Shown in pieces: positions 1-9,147 of a stretch of 64,000 nucleotides of DNA (within the stretch, counting starts at the first letter, position 1; each line of letters begins with the position of its first letter). The DNA is from Pelagibius sp. (GTDB taxonomy: Bacteria; Pseudomonadota; Alphaproteobacteria; Kiloniellales; Kiloniellaceae), in NCBI RefSeq assembly GCF_028289705.1, contig NZ_JANQOI010000010.1, forward strand, positions 1 to 64,000, read 5' to 3'. The notes beneath the pieces are model-generated. The model had not been told where the DNA came from and made no database searches. It was given only the letters and a program-made list of their open reading frames with translations. Both the position numbers and the translations under genes were made by a program.

Positions 1-213
1 CCGCGGCCGCGTCGCTCCTCGTCGAATATGCTCTGGCATGTCCTTCCTCGTCGCTCCTAACCGCGGGCCAAATGCGCTCGGACCACTACGGCGAAATGAA
101 TCTCAACAGGCCCTAAAGCGCCATGCGGAGCCGACGCCTTTGGTAAGCGATCGCAATCAGACCATTCATTTCGGGCCGGGCTCTAAGGTGCTCTCGTTGC
201 TCATTCGAATGGC
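1..213. other. Left-edge non-coding stretch
   Basis: No convincing gene is seen between the window edge and the end of the cyclase gene. There is no clear hairpin with a T-run that would terminate the minus-strand cyclase gene. Confidence 0.5.
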
Positions 214-1932
214 CTAGCTGCCCTCGCCATGGGGGAGGCCGGCCTTGGCGGCGCGCGAAATCAGCGCATCGAGAAGGGTTTGGTCCTGATAAAGTTCCTG
301 GCTGCGTATGTAATCCGCGGAGAGACTTGGGTCTTCGGTCAGACCCCGGCGGATTTCTTCCTGCGCCTCGGCTAAATCGCCGAGTGCGACAAGGCTTGCA
401 GCAACATAGACCCTGGTGCGGCGTGTCTGGAATGGAAGCTCCCGCGCCGCGCTCAGCACGTCCTCATACCGCCCGAGGGCGTAGTTGGCGGCAACCCGTT
501 CCTCCATAACCCAGACGGGCAGAAAGGGATCGAGCGTTTCGGCCTGTTCCAGGAGCGCCAGCGCCTTGTCGCTCTCTCCGGCGAAGAGATAAAAGGCCGC
601 GCAGCGACCCATGAGATAGGCGTCATTGGGCGCCAGTTCCAAGGCGCGCTCATGGTACTGCCGGCTGGCCGCGTAGTCCCCGTTCAACTTGATCTGAACG
701 ATCCCCATGATCCGGTTTGCCTCCGGATCGGTGGGGTCCAGCGAAAGGGCTCTTGCCAGCTTCTTCTCGGCCACAGCGATATCGAAATCCTGCAGGTAAG
801 ACCAGGCGCAAACCTGCATAGCGTAAGGACGGCCATAGTTCGGGTCGACTTGCTGGGCCTTTTCAAACCATTGAATGGCTTTGTGAATGTGATCGTCGGT
901 GACGCCCCCGAGCCGGTGGTGGTCGACGCCGCGCAGATAGTGTTCATACGCGGTCATGTCGTTTGGCCGTTTCAAGCGGGCGCGGGCAATGGTCTGTTGC
1001 TCGATCCGTCCCGAAACGGTCGCCGCGATGCGCGCGGTGATCTCGTCGAGCACATCCATGATCTCATCGAACGGACGCTGAATGCGGTCCGACCAGACCA
1101 CGGTCCCGTCGTCTGTATGCGACAATGTGATGTTCACGCGAATACGGTCACCCGCCTTGCGGATCGAACCCGAAACCAGATACCGAACGCCAAGCACCCG
1201 GCCCAGTTCCACCGGGTCGCCGGGTGCTGAGGACGCAGCCGCCGTTCTCGAACTCACAAAGATCGATTTCAGGCGGCTCAGTTCCAATGTGAGATCATCG
1301 GTTAGTCCTTCGGCAAGGAACTCCTGGTCGCCATCGGCCGAGGATGCGACCTTGAAGGGCATGACGGCGACGGAACTGGGATGGATCTCGGGCGCGGTAA
1401 CTTCAGCTTCGCGTGTCGGGCTCACCTGAAAGCGGTGACGGTCGATGGGCGCCCTCACCTTCAAGATTCGCAGCGGCTCTTCAATGCCCTTGAACGCGAC
1501 CTCTCCGAGATCGTCGAAGGTGCAGGGCGATTTGCGGCGAACGTGCTGGTAAAGGTCGCTGGTCACGACGATGTCGCCTGGCTCGGCGGCCGATTGCAAG
1601 CGGGCGGCAATATTCACACCATCGCCGCGCAGATCGTCCTCGACAATCATGACGTCATCGACGTGCAAAGCGAAGCGGAACAGATCGCCGGAAGGAAGAC
1701 CGCTACGCGCTTCCATGGCGGCGCGCAAGGCGTTGATGGCACTGGGAAATTCGGCAAGGATGGCATCGCCGGCCGTATTGAACACGCGACCGCCTTGGGC
1801 AATGACGCGCGCCCTTACCGTGTCCAGCCAATCGATGAAGCTCGACACCGCGCCTTCTTCATCGCGCGCCATGGCACCCGATGAATCGACGATGTCGGCA
1901 AACATGATCGCGGCGATATGCCTGTCGATCAC
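214..1932 (-). CDS. Class III adenylate/guanylate cyclase with TolB-like and TPR regions
   Basis: Predicted 572-residue cytoplasmic nucleotide cyclase. The N-terminal 170 residues carry the class III core: FADIVDSS with metal-ligand candidate D13, TAGDAILAEF with D56, and GDGVNIAARL with the Asn/Arg pair that stabilises the transition state. A TolB-N-like segment follows (from about 190, SVAVMPF, then EGLTDDL), then TPR-like repeats to the C-terminus. This architecture is common in alphaproteobacteria. I chose the GTG at 1932 because a GGAGG lies a few bases upstream and the cyclase domain begins immediately; a longer reading frame to 2010 lacks support. The position that usually holds the adenine-selecting Lys is Asn52, so the product nucleotide is uncertain. 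Confidence 0.85.
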   Translation of the reverse strand: MIDRHIAAIMFADIVDSSGAMARDEEGAVSSFIDWLDTVRARVIAQGGRVFNTAGDAILAEFPSAINALRAAMEARSGLPSGDLFRFALHVDDVMIVEDDLRGDGVNIAARLQSAAEPGDIVVTSDLYQHVRRKSPCTFDDLGEVAFKGIEEPLRILKVRAPIDRHRFQVSPTREAEVTAPEIHPSSVAVMPFKVASSADGDQEFLAEGLTDDLTLELSRLKSIFVSSRTAAASSAPGDPVELGRVLGVRYLVSGSIRKAGDRIRVNITLSHTDDGTVVWSDRIQRPFDEIMDVLDEITARIAATVSGRIEQQTIARARLKRPNDMTAYEHYLRGVDHHRLGGVTDDHIHKAIQWFEKAQQVDPNYGRPYAMQVCAWSYLQDFDIAVAEKKLARALSLDPTDPEANRIMGIVQIKLNGDYAASRQYHERALELAPNDAYLMGRCAAFYLFAGESDKALALLEQAETLDPFLPVWVMEERVAANYALGRYEDVLSAARELPFQTRRTRVYVAASLVALGDLAEAQEEIRRGLTEDPSLSADYIRSQELYQDQTLLDALISRAAKAGLPHGEGS

Positions 1933-2136
1933 GGCGCCTCCACAGCGATCGGTTGACTCAAGAGGCGAAACTTCATGGCAACCCCTCCCACGGTAGAGGA
2001 AGATTACCAAATGCCTGCAGAGGTTTCCAGAAAGCGCCCGAGGTGCGATTCCGGATAGGGCCGCCAGCCAGCGGACCTCCGTTGGGTCCGCAACGGGATC
2101 GCTCTGCGCTCGCTGTCGTAGCAGACGTCAGCTCTG

Positions 2137-2838
2137 CTATGTACGGCCTGGGTCCGGCCCCCACGGCTCCGGCGATGCCGATGATGGTTTATTGAGGCAG
2201 AGCAGCAATCGCGTTTGGCCGGAGCCCGCAATGGGCGGTGAGCGATGGACGATTCCGCTGCCGGGTCCGGCGCAACTTCCCTTGAAGACGGCCACGTCGT
2301 GAATCCGCAGGCGCTCCAACGGTCCGTCGTATGCGGTTTGCTCGTGCAGGGCGCGTTCGGCGTGAAGCGGATGCACCCACTCGGTCGAGGGACCGCGGTA
2401 GGTCGTCAGCAATCGCGCATCGACACAGTCGCGGTGGAATTTCCAACAGGCATCGTCGCGGACGCGCTCCAGCCGCACATCAACCAGATCGCTCCCGGTG
2501 ATTCCCGAGAACGCCTGGACAAGCTCTTCGACGTCCGCAACCAGCAGGTCTCGCATGTTCCCCGGAGGCATGCCGCAGTCGTCCAAATGCGGTTCCACCG
2601 CATGTCGAAAGGTGCCGGGCCGAACGAGAAGCCGAAGACCAGGCAGACGTGAAGCATCCATGTCTTCGAGCCAGGTCTGCAGGCATGAGGGGAGCGCCCG
2701 CCGCCAGATCACGAGCTCGATGCCGGGCTTGTGGATGGCGGCGAGACCCTCCGCCTCATCGCAGGTCCCAATGCCTGCAGAAAGCGGGGCGGGAGACCCC
2801 TCGGCCGCCTCGCCTTTCGATCTCAGCAGGCCGGTCAT
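2137..2838 (-). CDS. DUF1826 family protein
   Basis: A 233-residue protein that I recognise as DUF1826-like, a family often encoded next to COG0523 GTPases. Function is unknown. It has no signal peptide or membrane segment. The start is set at the ATG at 2838, which overlaps the TGA of the upstream GTPase gene (ATGA), a sign of translational coupling; the open frame continues upstream only as a shadow of the GTPase gene. Cys and His residues are scattered (for example HLDDCGM and [11 protein letters not shown]), which would suit metal binding, but no standard zinc motif is evident. Because it is cotranscribed with the GTPase behind a Zur-box-like palindrome, a role in zinc limitation is inferred. 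Confidence 0.75.
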   Translation of the reverse strand: MTGLLRSKGEAAEGSPAPLSAGIGTCDEAEGLAAIHKPGIELVIWRRALPSCLQTWLEDMDASRLPGLRLLVRPGTFRHAVEPHLDDCGMPPGNMRDLLVADVEELVQAFSGITGSDLVDVRLERVRDDACWKFHRDCVDARLLTTYRGPSTEWVHPLHAERALHEQTAYDGPLERLRIHDVAVFKGSCAGPGSGIVHRSPPIAGSGQTRLLLCLNKPSSASPEPWGPDPGRT

Positions 2839-4055
2839 GCCGGTTCGGCCCGCTTCCAGACCGGAAAGGGGTCCTTTAGCCTGCTCCAGACAGCAGGCTC
2901 CATGCTCATGGCGTTGTCGTCGCCGACAAGGCAGGCATCGAGCCGGCGCCGGACAGCGGCCTCGTCCATGTCGGTGCCGATAAAGACGATTTCCTGGCGG
3001 CGGTCTCCGTAGACCGGATCCCAGGCATCGGCAATGTGCCGTCGCCAATCCGGATGGTCCGGCCAGCGCTCCTTCGGCACGCTGGACCACCAGATCCCCA
3101 TGGCCTCGTGACGCACCAGCGCGCCGGCCTGGCTCAACTCGCCGACCCAGTCCGGGCGGGTAGCGAGCCAGAAATGCCCTTTGGCACGAATGACGCCTGG
3201 CCAGGAGGCGTTTAAGAAGGCGTGGAACTTCTCGGGATGAAAAGGGCGGCGGGCCCTATACACGAAACTGCGCACGCCATACTCCTCGGTCTCGGGCTTA
3301 TGCTCCGCGAAGTCATAAAGCTCCTTGAACCACAGCGGATGTTCCTGGGCCTTGTCGTGGTCGAAGCGGCCGGTGTTCAGAACCTTGTCCAGCGGCACAC
3401 GCGACATGCTGGTTTCGATCAGCTCCGCATCGGCGTTCAGCGATCGGATGATCTTGCGCGCGGCGTCGAGCTGTTCCGGAGCCGCGGCGTCGATCTTGTT
3501 CAGGATGACGACATCGGCGAATTCGATCTGATCGACGAGCAGGTTGACGAGTGTGCGGTCGTCCTCCTCGCCGAGTACCTCGCCCCGATCCCTGAGGAAA
3601 TCGGTCGAGGCGTAATCGCGCAGGAGGTTCGCGGCATCGACCACGGTCACCATGGTATCGAGGCGCGAGACGTCCTCGAGACTCTCGCCGTCTTCCGTCC
3701 GGAAACTGAAGGTGGCCGCGACGGGCAGCGGCTCGGAAATGCCGGTCGATTCGATCAACAGGTAGTCGAAACGGCCGTCCTGCGCGAGACGCCGGACTTC
3801 CTTGAGAAGGTCATCGCGCAAGGTGCAGCAGATACAGCCGTTGGTCATTTCGACGAGCGTCTCTTCCGTGCGGCTCAGATCGGCGCCGCCGTCCCGGATG
3901 AGGTCGGCGTCGATGTTCACCTCGCTCATGTCGTTGACGATGACCGCGACGCGCTTGCCCTCCCGGTTGTTCAGGATGTGGTTCATCAAGGTCGTTTTGC
4001 CGGCCCCAAGGAAGCCTGAAAGCACAGTGACCGGGAGGGAACGGGCAACCGTCAT
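2835..4055 (-). CDS. COG0523 (CobW/YjiA/ZNG1-like) GTP-binding metallochaperone
   Basis: A 406-residue G3E-family GTPase. The Walker A motif GFLGAGKTT is at residues 14-22, the family-defining metal-binding GCICC at 73-77 follows TN, and an NKID guanine-specificity motif lies near 185. The C-terminal half contains a CobW-C-like domain. COG0523 proteins hydrolyse GTP to deliver metal, mostly zinc, to client proteins. It is the first gene of a two-gene operon with DUF1826, and a Zur-box-like palindrome sits about 63 bases upstream of the ATG, so derepression under zinc starvation is likely. Cobalt (CobW proper) is less likely because no cobalamin biosynthesis gene is nearby. Confidence 0.9.
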   Translation of the reverse strand: MTVARSLPVTVLSGFLGAGKTTLMNHILNNREGKRVAVIVNDMSEVNIDADLIRDGGADLSRTEETLVEMTNGCICCTLRDDLLKEVRRLAQDGRFDYLLIESTGISEPLPVAATFSFRTEDGESLEDVSRLDTMVTVVDAANLLRDYASTDFLRDRGEVLGEEDDRTLVNLLVDQIEFADVVILNKIDAAAPEQLDAARKIIRSLNADAELIETSMSRVPLDKVLNTGRFDHDKAQEHPLWFKELYDFAEHKPETEEYGVRSFVYRARRPFHPEKFHAFLNASWPGVIRAKGHFWLATRPDWVGELSQAGALVRHEAMGIWWSSVPKERWPDHPDWRRHIADAWDPVYGDRRQEIVFIGTDMDEAAVRRRLDACLVGDDNAMSMEPAVWSRLKDPFPVWKRAEPA

Positions 4056-4118
4056 GATGTGTAACCCTTTGTTCTATAATAATTTGTGGCACGGGCGGGA
4101 ATGCGCGTTCGCCAGAAC

Positions 4119-4138
4119 TGTAATAATATAACGTTACA
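4119..4138 (-). promoter_or_regulatory. Zur-box-like operator
   Basis: On the minus strand the site reads TGTAACGTTATATTATTACA. Seven of ten symmetric pairs match, the outer TGTAA/TTACA arms are perfect, and the AT-rich GTTATA-containing core resembles the proteobacterial Zur consensus. It lies in the promoter region of the COG0523 gene. The AT-rich composition stands out from the surrounding G+C-rich DNA. Assignment to Zur rests on motif resemblance and on the downstream gene. Confidence 0.6.
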
Positions 4139-4220
4139 AGCTTGCGGCGCAACTATGCTCGCCTGCGCAGCTCGCTTTTTGTCTCGCCTTGGCCGCTAAA
4201 GAGTCTCGGAAGCCCTCTGG

Positions 4221-5021
4221 CTAGCCCCGCAGATCGAACACATAGAGCCGCGCCTCCTCGTCGCTGACCACGTAGAGGCGGTTGGCGGCCGGGTCGACGG
4301 CGACGCCTTCGGCCTTTTCAACCTCCTTGTAGTCGCCGTCGATGCTGTAACCGAGGGGGGCGCTGTCGATGACCCGGTTGGCGACCCAGTCGTAGAGGAA
4401 CAGCCGCCGCGCCTTGTCGCTGACGATCCAGATCGCTTTGCGCGCGCTGTCGTAGCAGAGGCCCGAGTAGTCGATCTCATGGACCGGCAAAGCGTTGTCG
4501 CGGAAGCCGTTGTCCTCGTTCAGTAGCCTGTAGCCAAGGATACGCCGGAGATCCGACGACACCTCGATCAACACGCCGGGCTTGCCTTCCTTGACGACGA
4601 AGATGGTGTTGTCGTGGGCGTTCCAGGTGATGCCTTCGAGGCCCTTATTCTCTTCGGCGCTGTCGAAGTAGGATTTCAGCGGGCCGTCAAAGCCCGCCAT
4701 TTTGGCGAGCTTCTTCCGCTGGGCGACATCGCCGCCGGCGACTTCCAGCTTGAAGATTTCGTTGCTCTCTTCCCGCACGGTCAGCAGGAACGCGCCCGCC
4801 GGATCCAGGGTGATGCCTTCCATCCCCTTCTTCGGGATCTCGAAGATATCGCCGCGGTCGACCCGGCCCTTCAGATCCAGCTTGAAGACCTTCCTGGTGT
4901 CGTCGCTGACGGTCCAGAAGCCGTTGCGATCATGGGCGAGCACAAGCCCCGAGGGCTCCAGCAGGCCGGCGTCTTTGTCCTTGATGCTGTAACGCGCGAG
5001 AAACGTCAGACTGAAGCTCAT
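4221..5021 (-). CDS. SdiA-regulated-domain (YjiK-like) beta-propeller protein
   Basis: A 266-residue protein built of repeated beta-propeller blades, with segments such as LEPSGLV, GMEGITLDPAG, GLEGITWN, YSGLCYD and KAEGVAVDPA, each an 'x-EG(I/V)-D' blade start. This matches the SdiA-regulated/YjiK family (esterase-like or phytase-like propellers). No signal peptide is evident, so it may act in the cytoplasm, unlike many relatives. The start is supported by AGGAGAG upstream of the ATG at 5021. It is a single gene, divergent from the acyltransferase gene. The substrate is unknown. Confidence 0.75.
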   Translation of the reverse strand: MSFSLTFLARYSIKDKDAGLLEPSGLVLAHDRNGFWTVSDDTRKVFKLDLKGRVDRGDIFEIPKKGMEGITLDPAGAFLLTVREESNEIFKLEVAGGDVAQRKKLAKMAGFDGPLKSYFDSAEENKGLEGITWNAHDNTIFVVKEGKPGVLIEVSSDLRRILGYRLLNEDNGFRDNALPVHEIDYSGLCYDSARKAIWIVSDKARRLFLYDWVANRVIDSAPLGYSIDGDYKEVEKAEGVAVDPAANRLYVVSDEEARLYVFDLRG

Positions 5022-5220
5022 CGGACTCTCCTGGGTTCTTTCGAAGCTGGCTCACTCATCAGTTGAGTATAGCGTAAATTGGACCAATCTACGGCGGTAG
5101 ATGCGCCCTTTCCTTGCGCTTGGTCCGGCGGCGCTGAAGTCACCCCTTCTTCACAGCAGGTTTACGGCGGCGGTGCGTAGGATCAGCCCCGGGGAATGCC
5201 GCCAATCGCCTGAGGAGCCG

Positions 5221-7071
5221 ATGAAATACCGCCCTGACGTGGATGGTCTCAGGGCCGTTGCGGTGCTGCCGGTGATGCTGTTCCACGCCGGGGTGGCGGG
5301 CTTTTCCGGCGGCTTCGTCGGGGTCGACGTGTTCTTCGTCATCTCCGGCTATGTCATCGCCCTCAGTTTGCTGGACGATCTGGAAAAGGATCAGTTCTCG
5401 GTCTGGCGCTTCTACGCGCGGCGCGTGCGGCGCATCTTCCCGGCCCTCTTCGTCACCGTCGCCGTTACCGCCGTCTTCGCTTACCTGCTGCTCCTGCCCT
5501 CCTTCTTTCTGGACTTCTCCAAGAGCCTGCTGGCGGCCTCGGTCTTTCTCTCCAACATCTACTTCTGGAAGGAGTCTGGCTACTTCGCCGCAGATGCGGT
5601 GTTCCGGCCCCTGCTGCACACCTGGTCGCTGTCGGTGGAAGAACAGTTCTACCTCTTCATGCCGATCGCGATGCTCGTCATCTACCGGTTTCTTGGAAAG
5701 CGCTGGCTGCTGGTTCTCTCACCCGCGATCCTGGCGAGCCTGGCCTTGAGCGCCTATGCCGCGACAACGGCGCCGACGGCGAACTTCTTCATCCTGCCGA
5801 CCCGTGCCTGGGAGCTGCTGCTGGGGGCCGCCCTCGCCCTCGGCCGAGTCCCGCGGGTGCAGAGCCGCTGGCTGGCGGAGGGTATCGGCGGGGCGGGTCT
5901 GGTGTTGATCGGTATTGCCGTGTTCACCTTCGATGAGACCACTCCCTTCCCCGGGCTGAACGCGCTTTACCCCTGCCTCGGCAGCGCGCTGCTGATCTAT
6001 GCCGGCATGTCGGCGACGCGGCCCCTGGCAACCACCCTGCTGTCACTCCGCCCGCTGGTCGCCATCGGGCTGATCTCCTATTCGCTCTATCTCGTGCACT
6101 GGCCCATCGTCTCTTTCCTGCGCTATCAGTCGCTGGACCACCCGACGGTGGCCCAGACCCTGGCGATGCTCGCCGCCAGCTTCATCCTGGCCGCCCTCTC
6201 CTGGCGTTACGTCGAACAGCCCTTCCGGCGCCCTCACCCGGCGATCACCCAGCCGCGGCTCCTGGCCGGCGGGGTCGCGACCATCGCTGTCTTTGCGGTG
6301 GTCGGTGCAGTCGGAATCGCCGCCGAGGGGTTTCCCCACCGCATGACGGACTTCAAGGAGCAGACCATCGCCGGGCATCAGCACTGGAATCAGGGCACCT
6401 GCTTCCTCGCCAACAACCCGGATCACCGCCGCTGGGACGCCGAAGCCTGCACCATCACCGAAGGCAGCGGGCCGAAGGTGCTGCTTTGGGGCGACTCCCA
6501 TGCCGCCCACTACGTTCCGGGCATCATGGCCAACGCTGCGCTGAACGGCGCGCAGGTCGTGCAGTACACGGCGGCCGGCTGCCCGCCGATCCTCTCCTAC
6601 TACTCCCATGCGCGCCCGCGCTGCACGGCCTTCAACGCCCATGCCCTGACGCTCGTCGAGGATCTGGACATCGACGCGGTGGTCCTCGGTGCGCGCTGGA
6701 CCGACCTGCAGAGTCGCGGGCTGGGTGAACTGCAGAGCACCCTGTCGAAGCTCGCGCCGCTGGATGTGAAGGTTCATGTCATCGGGCAGTCGCCGCAGTT
6801 CTCCGCCGACGTGCAGGTCATCGCCCACAGCAAGGGAAACCGCGCGGCTGCCGGGGTGGACCGCTGGACGGTCTTTTTCGACCCGGCTATCAACGCCGAA
6901 CTGAAGGCCCTTGCCGGATCGGCCAACTTCATCGATCCGCTGCGTGTGCTCTGCGAAGGCAGGCTCTGTCCCTATCGGGAACGCGGCCGCTTCCTCTACG
7001 AGGACGCCGAGCACTTCTCGGTCTACGGCAGCGGCAAGGCGGTGGCCGCCTTCTTTCCCCTGACGCCATGA
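5221..7071 (+). CDS. Acyltransferase-3 / SGNH O-acyltransferase (OafA/YrhL type)
   Basis: A 616-residue integral membrane O-acyltransferase. The N-terminus KYRPDVDGLRAVAVLPV is the classical acyltransferase-3 opening, with the conserved R-x10-H region (MLFHAG) and about ten membrane segments to residue 390. From about residue 420 a periplasmic SGNH hydrolase-like domain follows, with the GDSHAAHY block carrying the catalytic Ser and a C-terminal DAEHFSVYG block carrying the Asp/His pair. Such proteins acetylate lipopolysaccharide O-antigen, exopolysaccharide or peptidoglycan. I use the ATG at 5221, preceded by GAGGAG, rather than an upstream in-frame ATG at 5101 that would add 40 unconserved residues. 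It stands alone, so the acceptor glycan cannot be named. Confidence 0.88.
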   Translation: MKYRPDVDGLRAVAVLPVMLFHAGVAGFSGGFVGVDVFFVISGYVIALSLLDDLEKDQFSVWRFYARRVRRIFPALFVTVAVTAVFAYLLLLPSFFLDFSKSLLAASVFLSNIYFWKESGYFAADAVFRPLLHTWSLSVEEQFYLFMPIAMLVIYRFLGKRWLLVLSPAILASLALSAYAATTAPTANFFILPTRAWELLLGAALALGRVPRVQSRWLAEGIGGAGLVLIGIAVFTFDETTPFPGLNALYPCLGSALLIYAGMSATRPLATTLLSLRPLVAIGLISYSLYLVHWPIVSFLRYQSLDHPTVAQTLAMLAASFILAALSWRYVEQPFRRPHPAITQPRLLAGGVATIAVFAVVGAVGIAAEGFPHRMTDFKEQTIAGHQHWNQGTCFLANNPDHRRWDAEACTITEGSGPKVLLWGDSHAAHYVPGIMANAALNGAQVVQYTAAGCPPILSYYSHARPRCTAFNAHALTLVEDLDIDAVVLGARWTDLQSRGLGELQSTLSKLAPLDVKVHVIGQSPQFSADVQVIAHSKGNRAAAGVDRWTVFFDPAINAELKALAGSANFIDPLRVLCEGRLCPYRERGRFLYEDAEHFSVYGSGKAVAAFFPLTP

Positions 7072-7156
7072 GCGTGGCCTTCAGTTGAGCGTGGAGACCG
7101 GAGGGCCAATCCCTGCGGTTGCGGTTAAGCGTTTTTTTACGCCGAATCGGTGCTAT

Positions 7157-7178
7157 ACATAACATCTAACAGTTATGT
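7157..7178. promoter_or_regulatory. Inverted repeat upstream of sensor kinase gene
   Basis: A perfect 7-base inverted repeat, ACATAAC and GTTATGT, is separated by 8 bases and ends 7 bases before the kinase ATG. A TATACAT sequence that could be a -10 element overlaps the left arm. There is no good Shine-Dalgarno sequence here. An operator or a 5'-leader hairpin are both possible. Confidence 0.35.
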
Positions 7179-7185
7179 TTAGTTC

Positions 7186-8685
7186 ATGGAAATCAAGGAA
7201 GAATACAGGATCGCTGTCGAGGCTTGCCCGACCCCTTTGATGCTGGTCGCGCAGGATGGCGTCATCGTGCTGACGAACCGGCGCTTCGACAGCCTGTTCG
7301 GGTACCACGAGCAGGCTCTTTGGGGCCAATCGGTCGACCTGCTGGTGCCGGAGGAGATACGGGACGCTCATCCCGAGCTTCGTCAGGCGTTCTTTGAGGT
7401 GCCGACCAGCCGCGACATGGGCACCGGCCGCGATCTGTTCGGCGTGCGCAAGGACGGCGAGAAGATTCCCGTGGAGATCGGCCTCGATCCGATCCAGTCG
7501 GACGGCACCACGCTGGTCATGGTCTCGGTGCTCGACATCCGCGAACGCAAGGCCGGCGAGACGAGAATTCGCCGCGCCCTCGATGCCGCCTCCAGCGCCA
7601 TGGTCATGATCAACGACCACGGCAAGATCGAACTCGTCAACGAGCAGACCGGTATGATGTTCGGCTATGAGCCGAAAGAGCTGCTCGGCCAAGCCATCGA
7701 GGTTCTGGTGCCGGAACGCTACCGCCGCAAGCACACCGTCTTCCGGGTCAGCTACCAGAACACGCGCGACCGGCGTGACATGGGCGTGGGGCGCGATCTG
7801 TTCGGGCGCCGGAAGGATGGCACAGAGTTCCCGGTGGAAATCGGCCTGACGCCCATCGACGGCATCGACGGACGGTTGATCATGGCAACCGTGATCGACA
7901 TCAGCGAACGCAAGCTGATCGAAGAGTCGATCCGTCGGAAGAACGAGGAGCTTGAACGCCTGAACCGCGAACTCTCTGAGTTCGCCTACAGCGCCTCCCA
8001 CGACCTGAAGTCGCCGCTGTCCTCGATGGTCGGGCTCCTGGACCTGATCACGGGCGACCTGGACTCCGGCGACCACGAAGAGGCGCAGTTTAACCTGAAG
8101 CGCGCGCGCGATCTGGGCAGCCGTCTGGCCGGGCGCATCGAAGACATGCTGACCCTGGCGAAGTCGGACAGACAGGACGACGGCTGGGCCGGGCTCTCGG
8201 TTTGCGACGAGGTCGCCACGGTCTGGCAGATTCTGCAGAGCGGCGTGGAGACCGAGATCCGCTTCTCGACCCGGTTCGACCACGTCGATCCCCTGCGAAC
8301 GGTTCCGGCACGCTTTCACATCGTGCTGGAAAACCTCCTGAGCAATGCCATCAAATATCGCGATCCGAAGAAAGCCGAGCACGAGATCAGGGTCGAGACC
8401 TGGGACCAGGGCGGCCGTTTTCACCTGGCGGTGCGGGACAATGGCGTCGGGATCCCGGAACAGTACCAGGGAACGGTCTTTCAGCTCTTCAAGCGGATCG
8501 CCGACAGCAGCGAGCCTGGCAACGGCGTCGGCCTGGCGCTGGTCAAGAAGAACGTACTGCGTTTGGGCGGGGATGTCACAGTCGAAAGCTCTGACGAAGG
8601 CTCGATCTTCACGGTCGTGCTGCCGCGGCAGCACGAAGACGGTGTACGCCCGGCGACGGACCAGATCCTGGAGGTGGCACAATGA
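7186..8685 (+). CDS. PAS-PAS sensor histidine kinase
   Basis: A 499-residue soluble histidine kinase. Two tandem PAS domains of near-identical layout (about 8-125 and 128-250, each ending in a DIRERK or DISERK-type J-helix) precede a short coiled coil (EESIRRKNEELERLNRELSE), a HisKA domain with SASHDLKSPL (phospho-acceptor H272) and a HATPase domain with ENLLSNAIKY (N box), DNGVGIP (G1) and GNGVGLALV (G2). No membrane segments are present, so it senses an intracellular cue. The PAS repeats share a DMG-GRDLFG-RKDG-PVEIGL block, as in FixL-like PAS domains, but I see no clear haem ligand. It overlaps the following response regulator gene by four bases (ATGA), so the two form a coupled pair. Confidence 0.9.
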   Translation: MEIKEEYRIAVEACPTPLMLVAQDGVIVLTNRRFDSLFGYHEQALWGQSVDLLVPEEIRDAHPELRQAFFEVPTSRDMGTGRDLFGVRKDGEKIPVEIGLDPIQSDGTTLVMVSVLDIRERKAGETRIRRALDAASSAMVMINDHGKIELVNEQTGMMFGYEPKELLGQAIEVLVPERYRRKHTVFRVSYQNTRDRRDMGVGRDLFGRRKDGTEFPVEIGLTPIDGIDGRLIMATVIDISERKLIEESIRRKNEELERLNRELSEFAYSASHDLKSPLSSMVGLLDLITGDLDSGDHEEAQFNLKRARDLGSRLAGRIEDMLTLAKSDRQDDGWAGLSVCDEVATVWQILQSGVETEIRFSTRFDHVDPLRTVPARFHIVLENLLSNAIKYRDPKKAEHEIRVETWDQGGRFHLAVRDNGVGIPEQYQGTVFQLFKRIADSSEPGNGVGLALVKKNVLRLGGDVTVESSDEGSIFTVVLPRQHEDGVRPATDQILEVAQ

Positions 8686-9107
8686 AGGTTCCCATCGTGG
8701 TCGTCGATGACGAAGAGGTCGACCGCTATATCGTTAACCGCGTCGTCAAGCAGTCGGGTATCGACTCCAAAGTGGTGGAGTTCCAGGCCGGCGACGAGTT
8801 TCTCGAGGTCATCACGGACGAACGGCGCCGCGCCGAGGAGATCGGCGTCGCACCGCCGCCGATCCTGGTGCTGCTCGACATCAACATGCCCCGCATGACC
8901 GGCTTCGAGGTTCTGGAATCGATCCGCAACAGCCTGGGCGCGGATGAGGACTGCCCGGACTACATGGTGGTTCTGATGTTCTCGTCCTCCAACCACGCCG
9001 AAGACAAGAAGGAGGCCTACTCCTATGGCTTCGTCAAGGACTACATCGTCAAGCCGCTCACCGAGGCGGACGTCAAGAACATGGTCGAACGCTACTATCG
9101 GGTCTGA
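8682..9107 (+). CDS. Single-domain response regulator
   Basis: A 141-residue stand-alone receiver domain with acidic pocket DDEE near residues 9-12, phospho-acceptor D66 in LVLLDINMPRM, and the conserved Lys in YIVKPLTE. It has no output domain and belongs to the Rcp1-like receiver group that usually partners PAS/GAF kinases. Its start overlaps the end of the kinase gene, which makes that kinase its likely phosphodonor. The downstream effector is unknown; it may pass phosphate to another component of this signalling island. Confidence 0.9.
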   Translation: MKVPIVVVDDEEVDRYIVNRVVKQSGIDSKVVEFQAGDEFLEVITDERRRAEEIGVAPPPILVLLDINMPRMTGFEVLESIRNSLGADEDCPDYMVVLMFSSSNHAEDKKEAYSYGFVKDYIVKPLTEADVKNMVERYYRV

Positions 9108-9127
9108 GCGCGGCACCGTCGCCGCGC
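9108..9127. terminator. Hairpin between convergent genes
   Basis: GCGCGGC and GCCGCGC form a perfect 7-base-pair stem with a 6-base loop directly after the response regulator stop codon. There is no T-run on either side, so it is at best a weak or factor-dependent terminator between the convergent regulator and GH16 genes. Confidence 0.3.
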
Positions 9128-9147
9128 CGATCTGATCGGCACCGCCG

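Noticed and set aside
2839..3090. N-terminal extension of the DUF1826 open frame
   Set aside because: It lies inside the COG0523 gene in another frame; the ATGA overlap at 2838 is a better start.
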